Source: JBBRLG01 sp038231495
GTDB taxonomy: Bacteria; Planctomycetota; Planctomycetia; Gemmatales; Gemmataceae
Reading direction: 5' to 3'
DNA: 7,148 bases
Assembly: GCA_038231495.1 (NCBI GenBank)
Contig: JBBRLG010000394.1
Location: 1 to 7,148 of the forward strand
Part shown: piece by piece, positions 1-5,410 of the stretch
Position numbering within the stretch: position 1 is the stretch's first letter
Layout: each line of letters opens with the position of its first letter
Made by a program: the position numbers and the translations under genes
Notes under the pieces: generated by a model
Told to the model about the DNA's origin: nothing
Databases searched by the model: none
Seen by the model: only the letters and a program-made list of their open reading frames with translations

Positions 1-61
1 CCGGGAGCGTCAGCGACCGGAGTGTGTTTCCGAGATAGACTCCGGTCGCTGACGCTCCCGG
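1..61. repeat. Palindromic intergenic repeat, copy 1
   Basis: Two 23-nt arms (1-23 and 39-61) are perfect inverted complements around a 15-nt loop. The arms begin CCGGGAGCGTCAGCGACC and run on to GGAGT. The same element recurs at 3676-3752 with a paired base change. It starts at the window edge, so its outer left flank is cut off; copy 2 has longer arms. It sits 16 bp beyond the stop codon of the minus-strand DinB-like gene and could act as a transcript-end hairpin there, but no T-run follows it on the minus strand within the window. I recall similar elements being abundant between genes of Gemmata-type planctomycetes. Any function is unknown. Confidence 0.85.
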
Positions 62-77
62 CGCGCCAGCCGTTGCC

Positions 78-560
78 TCAACTCCACCGGGCCGCGGGCT
101 TCTGCTTCCACAGCCAGATGATCCAGTCTACGTTTTTTGGCTCCCCGCCGAAATCTTTCAGCCGGGTCATGCACTGGCCGCGGTGGTGTTGCGTGTGCAG
201 GGCCACCTGCACCAGCGCTTCGGCAACCGTGATGACACACGGCGGCTCCGGGAACCAGACAATGCGCACCGTGCGCGCCAATGCCTCGGGTTCCAGGGCG
301 GCCGCGAAGTCACGCAGGCCGGCATGGCACGTTTCGGCCCGTGCCTTCAAGTCCTCAAATGACGGGGGCGGTCCGCCCGGTGGACCGCCGGGCGTTGCGC
401 CGCGTAACGTTTCCAGGAACCCTTGCTGCACGCCGATGATGTGGGCCACACGCTGGCGCAGCTCCTCGCTGTCGCGGGCCGGAGACTTACCCCAGGTGTG
501 GAAGAACACGGCGTTGGCCCACTCGGCATGGGCCAGCAGGTTGCGGAGGAATGAGTGCAT
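78..560 (-). CDS. DinB/YfiT-family four-helix metalloprotein
   Basis: This encodes 160 residues, the usual length of DinB-superfamily proteins. These are four-helix bundles that bind a divalent metal through three histidines. Some are thiol-dependent transferases (bacillithiol or mycothiol type), and most have no known reaction. The expected triad is visible: His40 in the second helix (RVAHIIGVQQ), then His122 and His126 in an H-x3-H arrangement followed by RGQ (LHTQHHRGQ), the family hallmark. The tail DWIIWLWKQKP also fits the family. A Gly/Pro-rich loop at about residues 55-67 is an oddity. I chose the ATG at 560 because AGGAG lies 6 nt upstream. An in-frame upstream ATG at 596 lies in the arm of a hairpin and has no such site. 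The protein is probably cytoplasmic, as no signal peptide is visible. The substrate cannot be told from sequence. The family call is solid and the function is open. Confidence 0.88.
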   Translation of the reverse strand: MHSFLRNLLAHAEWANAVFFHTWGKSPARDSEELRQRVAHIIGVQQGFLETLRGATPGGPPGGPPPSFEDLKARAETCHAGLRDFAAALEPEALARTVRIVWFPEPPCVITVAEALVQVALHTQHHRGQCMTRLKDFGGEPKNVDWIIWLWKQKPAARWS

Positions 561-566
561 GGAAGT

Positions 567-571
567 CTCCT
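567..571 (-). promoter_or_regulatory. Ribosome binding site of the DinB-like gene
   Basis: On the minus strand AGGAG stands 6 nt before the ATG at 558-560. This decides the start, since it makes the upstream in-frame ATG at 594-596 unlikely. Confidence 0.75.
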
Positions 572-584
572 TTATCGGGGACCG

Positions 585-661
585 GCAAAGCCGCAAGCGG
601 CGGCACCGGCATCTTTATATACATCTCGGAAGTAAGCCGGGATTGCCGCTTGCGGCTTTGC
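585..661. repeat. Long interrupted hairpin (GCCGCAAGCGGC-type element)
   Basis: Arms 585-601 (GCAAAGCCGCAAGCGGC) and 645-661 are perfect 17-nt inverted complements. Inside them a symmetric 4x4 internal loop (602-605 against 641-644) leads to a second 5-bp stem (606-610 with 636-640) and a 25-nt AT-richer loop. The layout resembles a small REP- or MITE-like element. The window's last 11 bases (7138-7148, AGCCGCAAGCG) repeat the arm core, so the element is probably dispersed. It overlaps the segment 597-628 that matches the 3' end of the helicase gene. Confidence 0.75.
597..628. repeat. Near-copy of the helicase gene 3' region (copy A)
   Basis: These 32 nt match 1075-1106 at 29 positions; the differences are at 616, 619 and 623. 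Read on the minus strand it would encode EMYIKMPVPP, where the helicase has ETYIKMPVPP. Here it is not in a credible gene and forms part of the hairpin at 585-661. Two of the three substitutions (616 and 619) create the TATATA box upstream of the DinB-like gene. Confidence 0.75.
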
Positions 662-665
662 AAAG

Positions 666-698
666 GGGCGCGGCTCGAACGAGCCGCGCCCTTTTTTT
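666..698 (+). terminator. Intrinsic terminator, plus strand, without an obvious gene
   Basis: An 11-bp perfect GC-rich stem (666-676 with 681-691), a GAAC loop and a run of seven T (692-698) make a textbook rho-independent terminator for plus-strand transcription. No plus-strand gene precedes it. The reverse direction has only a short TTT after the stem, so it should not strongly stop the minus-strand transcript running from the antitoxin toward the DinB-like gene. It may end an antisense or small RNA that includes the hairpin at 585-661. Confidence 0.8.
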
Positions 699-704
699 CT
701 TCCC

Positions 705-734
705 TTGAAACGCAACAATATGGTTGCATATAGT
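705..734 (+). promoter_or_regulatory. Possible plus-strand promoter with dyad in the spacer
   Basis: TTGAAA (705-710) and TATAGT (729-734) are 18 bp apart, a fair housekeeping-sigma match. In the spacer GCAAC (712-716) and GTTGC (723-727) form a dyad that could be an operator. A transcript from here would run antisense to the antitoxin gene and the helicase 3' end. No plus-strand gene follows, so this rests on matching alone. Confidence 0.3.
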
Positions 735-749
735 AGGGAGGGGACAACC

Positions 750-980
750 TCACGGCATGTACTCCGCGAAGTCCTGCAAGTGTTCATCGTCCTCGGCAAC
801 GATAGTCATCATTCCCTTGCACAGTCCAGGTCCTGGGCGCTGCCGTGGGGATGGGCGTTCGCCCACGATCCGAGCGACGACTCGATCGCCTTCGGTAATG
901 ACGACTTCCTCACCCGCGGACAGGTGGTGAATAAGGTCAGGCAGCGTGGCCTGGGCTTCTTCGAGTGTAACGCTTGGCAT
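750..980 (-). CDS. Phd/YefM (VapB-like) type II antitoxin, solitary
   Basis: This encodes 76 residues. The first 40 or so (TLEEAQATLPDLIHHL, then GEEVVIT and RVVARIVG) are the Phd/YefM-type fold that dimerises and binds operator DNA. The acidic tail from about residue 52 (CKGMMTIVAEDDEHLQDFAEYM) matches the toxin-binding end of antitoxins normally paired with PIN-domain VapC RNases. The start at 980 has GGAG 7 nt upstream. The gene begins 32 bp after the helicase stop on the same strand, so it is probably cotranscribed with the helicase. No toxin gene follows: the next 189 bp are structured non-coding DNA. It may be an orphan antitoxin, one acting on a toxin elsewhere, or a regulator. Such genes normally repress their own promoter, but here none is evident directly upstream because the gene sits inside an operon. 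Confidence 0.85.
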   Translation of the reverse strand: MPSVTLEEAQATLPDLIHHLSAGEEVVITEGDRVVARIVGERPSPRQRPGPGLCKGMMTIVAEDDEHLQDFAEYMP

Positions 981-1012
981 GGCAAGGCTCCGTGTGCGGG
1001 GCTGTCACTATT

Positions 1013-3475
1013 CTACCGCCTCATACTCTGCAACAACGCCCCGAACGCTTGCATCACTTGGTCCAGCACCTCCGGCGGCGGCACCGGCATCTTGATGTAC
1101 GTCTCGCCGGTCTTCTCGTCGCGCGCGATCAACGACGAGGGGCCGCCGTTCGTAGGTCCACCGGGTTGCCGCGCCGTGGCCAATTGTTGTAGGATCGCCA
1201 TACCGCTTTGCAACAGGCCGGTCCAGGGGTCGCTGGCCGCCGGCGGCGACGCAACAACGGCCGTCCTTTCTTCTTCGCCGTCCGTCTCGGACGCGGCGGG
1301 TTTGCCCTTGCGGCCCGGCCCGGCGTCCGGGGGCGGTGGCGGCGGTTCCTCGGCGTCCTGGGCCATTGCCTGCGGGATCGAGGTGGTCGTCGATTCGACC
1401 GTTTCCATGAACTTCGTCAGCCGGCTGCCGCCCAGGAAGACTTCCTTCTCGCCGCCGTCCAGTACGCCCGCGAACAGCGACTTCTTGAACTTCAGGACGC
1501 CAAGCATGCCCTCCTCGATTGTGCCCTGGGCGACGAAGTTTACCACGCGCACCGGCTGCCGCTGGCCCAGGCGATGCACCCGGCCCACACGCTGTTCCAG
1601 CACCGCCGGGTTCCACGGCAGGTCCATGTTCAGCACGACGTTGGCGTGCTGCAAATTCAGTCCCACGCCGCCCGCGTCGGTGGACAGGAACGCCCGGCAC
1701 TCCGGGTCCTCGCGGAAGCGGTCCACCAAATCCTTGCGCTTGTGACTGGGCACGCCGCCGTGAAACATCACGTGCTTCCACGGCCGGCCCGCGAAACGGC
1801 GGATCAGCAACTCGTGCATCTTGAGCCACTGGCTGAACACGACCACCTTCGTGTCGGGTTGCTCGAACAACTCGTCGAGCAGCGTCACGGCCTCGTCGGC
1901 CTTCTTGCCCTCGTCGGTCGTCGGGTCGAGCAGGTACGAGCTGTCGCACGCCATGCGCATGCGCTGGAGCGCGATCATCAATCGTCTTTGGTCGGCCTCG
2001 GAGAGGAAGCGGTAGCGCCGCCACTTCTGCACGATGCGGGCGACGATTTCCTGATTTTCGGTGTGCATCTTCCGCTGCAACTCCGTCATCGGCACGAAGA
2101 CGTGCGTGTCGATGCGGCCGGGTAGTTCGTCCAGTACGTCATCCTTGTGCCGGCGCAACAGAATCGGCGCCAACGTCTGGCCGATGCGGTCGAGTTCGCG
2201 GTAGCCGACCACTTTGCCCACGGGGTCGCGCACCTGGTGCTCGTGCAACAGCTTGAACGTCGGCCCGAGACGGAAGCGGTCCACGAACTGCACGATCGAG
2301 ATTAACTCCTCCAGCCGGTTTTCCAGCGGCGTGCCGGTCAGCACGACGGCGTAGGGCGAGGCGATCTTTTTCACCGCGCGGGCCGTGCGCGTGCTCCAGT
2401 TCTTGATGCGCTGGGCCTCGTCGAGCAGCACGAGGTCGGGCCCCCAATCGTCGATCAAGTCGAGATCCGCATAAATGGTGTCGTAATTGGTGATTTTGTA
2501 GAAACTCTCGGTCCGGAACTGGGCCGACCGGCGGCCGCGGTCGCCGCCGACGACGTGGATGGTGCGGTCGGTGCAGCGTTCGATCTCGCGCTGCCATTGG
2601 TGCTTGAGTGAAGTCGGGCACACGATCAGCACGCGCTCGACGCCGAACAGTTTGGCCATGACCTCGGCGACGGCCAGCGCCTGAATCGTCTTGCCAAGTC
2701 CCATTTCGTCGCCGAGCAGCATCCGGCCGGCCCGCGCGGCGAACAAGACGGCCTCCTTCTGGTAGTCGTACAATTCGACTTTGAGCAGGTTCTTGAAGGC
2801 GGCACTGCCGACGCCGCGCGGGAAGGCCTCGGCCACGACCGTGCGCCGCCGCTCGGCGTCGCGCACCTCGGCGACGAAGGCGAGCACGTCGTCGTCGCAG
2901 TGCAGGTCCGATTCCAGCTCCGACGCCTCGGTCAGGAAACGGTCGAACGTCGCGAACGCTTCGGGCAACAACACGTCAACGAGCGTGACGTGCCGGTTCA
3001 CCAGGCGCACCAGTTCCGGCGACGCCCCTTGGCCTTTGCGGATGTGGACTTCCCGACGAGCCCCATACTGGAGATAGATTTCGGTGTCTTCGGGTTCGTG
3101 GCCGGCGCGCAGGACGGCGGCCGCGCCGCGTTTCTGTTCCAGTTTGCCGAGCACGAACTCGATGTGCTTGCAGGTGCCGAGCGTGTTGGTGGCGAAGTCG
3201 GGGCAGGAGCAGTAATTCATGCCCAGCAGGGAACCGCGGATTTTGACGCGATAGGTGTTCTTGCTTTCCGGGTTGGTGACCTCGAACTCGGAGAAGAGGG
3301 GTTGGTCGCCGACGTTGCGTAGGCGGAACTGCTGCATCCGGCCGAACTGCCGGCGCAGCTCGACCTGCCAATCTTCCAGCGACATGCCGTCGGGCTTATT
3401 CAACCGCGACAGTTTGGGCGTTTTCGGCTTCTTCGGCACCGGCTGTGTGCGGCTCACGGTCGCGCGACCCTTCAT
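1013..3475 (-). CDS. SWIM zinc-finger Snf2-family DEAD/DEAH helicase
   Basis: This encodes an 820-residue ATP-driven DNA translocase of the Snf2/RapA class. The N-terminus is basic and Pro/Lys-rich. A SWIM zinc finger follows, with ligands Cys89, Cys91, Cys102 and His104 (CSCP to CKH). The Snf2 motor starts near residue 234, with Walker A GDEMGLGKT (255-263), Walker B DEAQ (352-355), GTPLENR (381-387), motif V STDAGGVGLNL (598-608) and the arginine-finger motif QRVGRVHRLGQ (628-638). DEAQ in place of DEAH occurs in bacterial Snf2 proteins. Residues 680-820 are a low-complexity Pro/Gly/Ala linker with a six-proline run (711-716), ending in a short tail ETYIKMPVPPPEV that is echoed at nucleotide level in copy A (597-628). 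GAGGAG 9 nt upstream supports the start. The role is probably nucleoprotein remodelling linked to transcription or repair; the target is unknown. It leads a minus-strand unit with the antitoxin. Confidence 0.95.
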   Translation of the reverse strand: MKGRATVSRTQPVPKKPKTPKLSRLNKPDGMSLEDWQVELRRQFGRMQQFRLRNVGDQPLFSEFEVTNPESKNTYRVKIRGSLLGMNYCSCPDFATNTLGTCKHIEFVLGKLEQKRGAAAVLRAGHEPEDTEIYLQYGARREVHIRKGQGASPELVRLVNRHVTLVDVLLPEAFATFDRFLTEASELESDLHCDDDVLAFVAEVRDAERRRTVVAEAFPRGVGSAAFKNLLKVELYDYQKEAVLFAARAGRMLLGDEMGLGKTIQALAVAEVMAKLFGVERVLIVCPTSLKHQWQREIERCTDRTIHVVGGDRGRRSAQFRTESFYKITNYDTIYADLDLIDDWGPDLVLLDEAQRIKNWSTRTARAVKKIASPYAVVLTGTPLENRLEELISIVQFVDRFRLGPTFKLLHEHQVRDPVGKVVGYRELDRIGQTLAPILLRRHKDDVLDELPGRIDTHVFVPMTELQRKMHTENQEIVARIVQKWRRYRFLSEADQRRLMIALQRMRMACDSSYLLDPTTDEGKKADEAVTLLDELFEQPDTKVVVFSQWLKMHELLIRRFAGRPWKHVMFHGGVPSHKRKDLVDRFREDPECRAFLSTDAGGVGLNLQHANVVLNMDLPWNPAVLEQRVGRVHRLGQRQPVRVVNFVAQGTIEEGMLGVLKFKKSLFAGVLDGGEKEVFLGGSRLTKFMETVESTTTSIPQAMAQDAEEPPPPPPDAGPGRKGKPAASETDGEEERTAVVASPPAASDPWTGLLQSGMAILQQLATARQPGGPTNGGPSSLIARDEKTGETYIKMPVPPPEVLDQVMQAFGALLQSMRR
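1075..1106. repeat. Helicase-gene segment duplicated upstream of the DinB-like gene (copy B)
   Basis: This segment lies inside the helicase coding region near its 3' end (residues about 791-800, ETYIKMPVPP). It matches 597-628 at 29 of 32 positions, and similarity stops abruptly on both sides. Confidence 0.75.
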
Positions 3476-3484
3476 GCGCGTGGT

Positions 3485-3490
3485 CTCCTC
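3485..3490 (-). promoter_or_regulatory. Ribosome binding site of the helicase gene
   Basis: GAGGAG on the minus strand, 9 nt before the ATG at 3473-3475, supports that start over the internal Met31. Confidence 0.65.
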
Positions 3491-3591
3491 GGAGGTATCT
3501 GTTTCAGGGGGACTGGGTTCCCATCATAAACCACTGTTTTCGGCTTCCGGACAGTTCGTGATTCGCGGAGTTCTCGGCGGGTTTTCCGCGT

Positions 3592-3620
3592 ATTGTATGC
3601 TTCTTAAGATCGAGTAGCCA
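3592..3620 (-). promoter_or_regulatory. Candidate helicase promoter
   Basis: On the minus strand TACAAT (3592-3597) is a five-of-six -10 box. It is spaced 17 bp from a weak -35, TGGCTA (3615-3620). The leader would be about 110 nt. The -35 is poor, so this is tentative. Confidence 0.35.
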
Positions 3621-3675
3621 CTGCGGCGGGCTCCCGGAGGCGGACAATCGGAGTGTTGTTCAATCCGCCAACGTC

Positions 3676-3752
3676 TTGGCGAGCCGGGAGCGTAAGTGAC
3701 CGGAGTGAATTTCAGTGGTACACTCCGGTCGCTTACGCTCCCGGCTCGCCAA
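3676..3752. repeat. Palindromic intergenic repeat, copy 2
   Basis: The 32-nt arms 3676-3707 and 3721-3752 are complementary except for one pair that becomes G-U in RNA (T at 3697). The loop is 13 nt. The core matches copy 1 (1-61), but a C-G pair there is an A-T pair here, changed on both arms. The arms extend outward through TTGGCGAG, giving the fuller element. It lies between two divergent transcription units, more than 60 bp from the rightward promoter candidate. Confidence 0.88.
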
Positions 3753-3817
3753 AGCGCCTGACCACCCTTCCCCCGGTCCCCGTGTCTTTCCCGCCTTCGC
3801 GCCCACTTCCGCCGACC

Positions 3818-3845
3818 TTGACCCCCCCCGTCCGCGTATTAGAAT
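3818..3845 (+). promoter_or_regulatory. Likely promoter of the DUF1573-like/cytochrome operon
   Basis: TTGACC (3818-3823) and TAGAAT (3840-3845) each match the housekeeping sigma consensus at five of six positions and are 16 bp apart. Transcription would begin near 3852, giving a leader of about 80 nt before the ATG at 3934. Confidence 0.5.
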
Positions 3846-3933
3846 GGAGGCCGGTTGACGAACGTCGCCGTGGCGCGTTCGCCGCCCGCCATTCCTTACT
3901 CCTTGTTGTGCGTCCTTCGATCGGGTGGCTGTT

Positions 3934-5385
3934 ATGAAATCTTCGCAATGGATCGCCGCGCTTGGCGTCCTGCTCGTCATGGTGTTCGTCACCGTCTTCG
4001 CCATGAACTTCATCGGCGGGACGGGCAAATCGGTGGGCCCGGTGCCGGGCCCGGTCGGGCTGGGCGACGACGAACGCAAACTGACGTTCTACGACAAGGT
4101 GCTGCCGCTCGACCCCGATGATCCAAAGACGGCGATTTATCGCGAGAATGTCGGCGGCTTTCAGGATTTCTATTTCGAGAATCCGAATGCCGAGGACGTT
4201 AAAGTCGGCTTAATCAGTACGGGCTGTACCTGTACCAGCATCCAGATCGTACTCGGCACGCCGGAATGGAAGACGCGCCGCGCGGGACTGTTGGCAAAGG
4301 AAATCGTCGCGCCCTTGCAGGGCTGCAACGCCCTGGGGTGGGAACCGTTCCAGGCCCACGCCCAGCTCCTGAAGCCCTCGGCCGACGTGAAGGGTCTGGA
4401 GGACCTGGAACGCGCCACCCCCGAAATGGCCACCTTGGTGCCCGGCGAAGGGCAGAAGGAGGCCGTGGTGCCGGGCAAGTGCGTGGGTTGGATGCGGATG
4501 GTATGGACCAAGGACCGGCCGACGATGCAGCGGTTTCGCGGCGACCTGTGGGTCGGCAGCCCGCACAGTGCCATGACCGTAATCCTCGAAGCGACGATCC
4601 ATTCCGTACCGGCGTTGCGGGCCGAAAGGACCGACCTGCAAGTGGGCGATTTGAACGAGACCGACCTGGAAAAGAAGCCGTTCGAGGGGTCGTTCCGGGT
4701 CTGGTCGGCCACCCGACCCGCGGTCAAGGTGGAAACGGTGGTCGTCCGCCCGCCGCGCATCGGCGCCGACCGCTTCGACCCGATTGAAGTCGGGCAACCG
4801 GTGCCCCTGACGTTGGAGGAGTGTGTTGCCCTCAAGGAAGCGACCCCGGAAGCCGGCACCATCCTGTGTGCCTACCGGATTCCGGTCCGCTTGCGCGGGC
4901 TTTCCAAGGATAAGAAGGTTGCGGTCGATCTGGGCGTGTTCCGCCGCGCGTTGCGGGTCGTGAGTGATGGCGACGGCAGCGTTGAGCCGATCCAATTAAC
5001 GGTGGCCGGCTCCGTGAAGGGGAGTGTGCTGATCGGCAACCGCCAAGACGTCGGCCGGCTCAGCCTGGGCGTCTTCGACAGCAACGTCGGCAGCCCGACG
5101 CAGAATATGATCTTGACCGGCCAGAGGGCCGACGTGGGGTTGGAGGTGGACCCGGAACGGACGCCGGAGTTCTTGCGCGACGGCGTCGTCCTGGAAAAAA
5201 TTAGCGACGACGTCGGGCTGCCGCGCTGGCGGCTCCGCGTCCGCGTGAAGCCGGGAGCGGCACGGGGCATTTTCCCCCGCGGTGCCGACGCGATGTATCA
5301 TGACAGTGCCGTCTACCTGAAGGTGAAGGGCGAGGTCGTCCAGAACGTTCGCATCCCGGTCGAAGGCACGGCCAACGAACGGTAA
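3934..5385 (+). CDS. Membrane-anchored DUF1573-like periplasmic protein
   Basis: This encodes 483 residues. A single hydrophobic helix (about 7-27) after MKSSQW predicts an N-terminal anchor or uncleaved signal with the rest in the periplasm. Residues about 73-106 resemble DUF1573: an FxFxN-type strand (FYFENPNAEDV) leading to GCTCTSI, with Cys98 and Cys100 where the family has its CGC motif. The C-terminal part (about 370-480), ending in HDSAVYLKVKG and IPVEG, has the beta-sandwich look of DUF1573/Ig-like repeats, and the middle (about 245-365) may be another such domain. I chose the ATG at 3934 over an in-frame GTG at 3925 because the partial Shine-Dalgarno GGGTGG suits only the ATG. The gene is 25 bp upstream of the cytochrome gene and surely cotranscribed. 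The reaction is unknown. A partner or scaffold role for the cytochrome protein is inferred from position. The DUF1573 call is moderate, as only one Cys motif is clear. Confidence 0.75.
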   Translation: MKSSQWIAALGVLLVMVFVTVFAMNFIGGTGKSVGPVPGPVGLGDDERKLTFYDKVLPLDPDDPKTAIYRENVGGFQDFYFENPNAEDVKVGLISTGCTCTSIQIVLGTPEWKTRRAGLLAKEIVAPLQGCNALGWEPFQAHAQLLKPSADVKGLEDLERATPEMATLVPGEGQKEAVVPGKCVGWMRMVWTKDRPTMQRFRGDLWVGSPHSAMTVILEATIHSVPALRAERTDLQVGDLNETDLEKKPFEGSFRVWSATRPAVKVETVVVRPPRIGADRFDPIEVGQPVPLTLEECVALKEATPEAGTILCAYRIPVRLRGLSKDKKVAVDLGVFRRALRVVSDGDGSVEPIQLTVAGSVKGSVLIGNRQDVGRLSLGVFDSNVGSPTQNMILTGQRADVGLEVDPERTPEFLRDGVVLEKISDDVGLPRWRLRVRVKPGAARGIFPRGADAMYHDSAVYLKVKGEVVQNVRIPVEGTANER

Positions 5386-5396
5386 GACTGACAACG

Positions 5397-5403
5397 AAGG
5401 GAG
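5397..5403 (+). promoter_or_regulatory. Ribosome binding site of the cytochrome fusion gene
   Basis: AAGGGAG is 7 nt before the ATG at 5411. This favours the ATG over the adjoining in-frame TTG at 5408. Confidence 0.7.
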
Positions 5404-5410
5404 TCCGTTG

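Larger units (their letters stand above)
561..749. other. Structured intergenic region between antitoxin and DinB-like genes
   Basis: This is 189 bp without a credible gene. From left to right it holds the DinB-like ribosome binding site, a long hairpin (585-661), a plus-strand terminator (666-698), and a plus-strand promoter-like pair (705-734) with a dyad in its spacer. On the minus strand the box TATATA (616-621) lies about 56 nt before the DinB-like start and could be a -10 element, but no good -35 precedes it. I looked here for a toxin gene or its remains beside the antitoxin and saw none. Confidence 0.6.
3476..3933. other. Divergent intergenic region
   Basis: This is 458 bp between the helicase (leftward) and the DUF1573-like operon (rightward). 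It carries the helicase ribosome binding site, a leftward promoter candidate (3592-3620), the second palindromic repeat (3676-3752) and a rightward promoter (3818-3845). Open frames crossing it are interrupted by the palindrome, show no family resemblance and were rejected. Confidence 0.7.

Noticed and set aside
22..708. A 228-codon plus-strand open frame
   Set aside because: It is antisense to the DinB-like gene and runs through both the palindrome and the terminator; the DinB frame has the metal triad and a ribosome binding site.
487..753. An 88-codon minus-strand frame containing EMYIKMPVPP
   Set aside because: It crosses the terminator stem, the hairpin and the DinB-like start. The peptide match is explained by the nucleotide duplication, and there is no credible start site.
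1008..2024. A 338-codon minus-strand open frame overlapping the helicase
   Set aside because: It is an alternative frame of the Snf2 gene, rich in Arg/Gly/Ala from GC-biased codons, and shows no family motif.
705..2125. Long plus-strand open frames (705-1745 and 1208-2125)
   Set aside because: They lie opposite the helicase and antitoxin genes, whose family motifs are unmistakable; the products are low-complexity and unrecognisable.
750..3475. A defence system (for example DISARM-like) built on the Snf2 helicase
   Set aside because: No methylase, nuclease, DUF1998 or phospholipase-D-like partner is present. SWIM-Snf2 proteins also occur outside defence loci.
3925..3933. GTG start at 3925 for the DUF1573-like gene
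   Set aside because: No Shine-Dalgarno precedes it, while the ATG at 3934 has a partial one at a fitting distance and gives a standard signal-anchor N-terminus.
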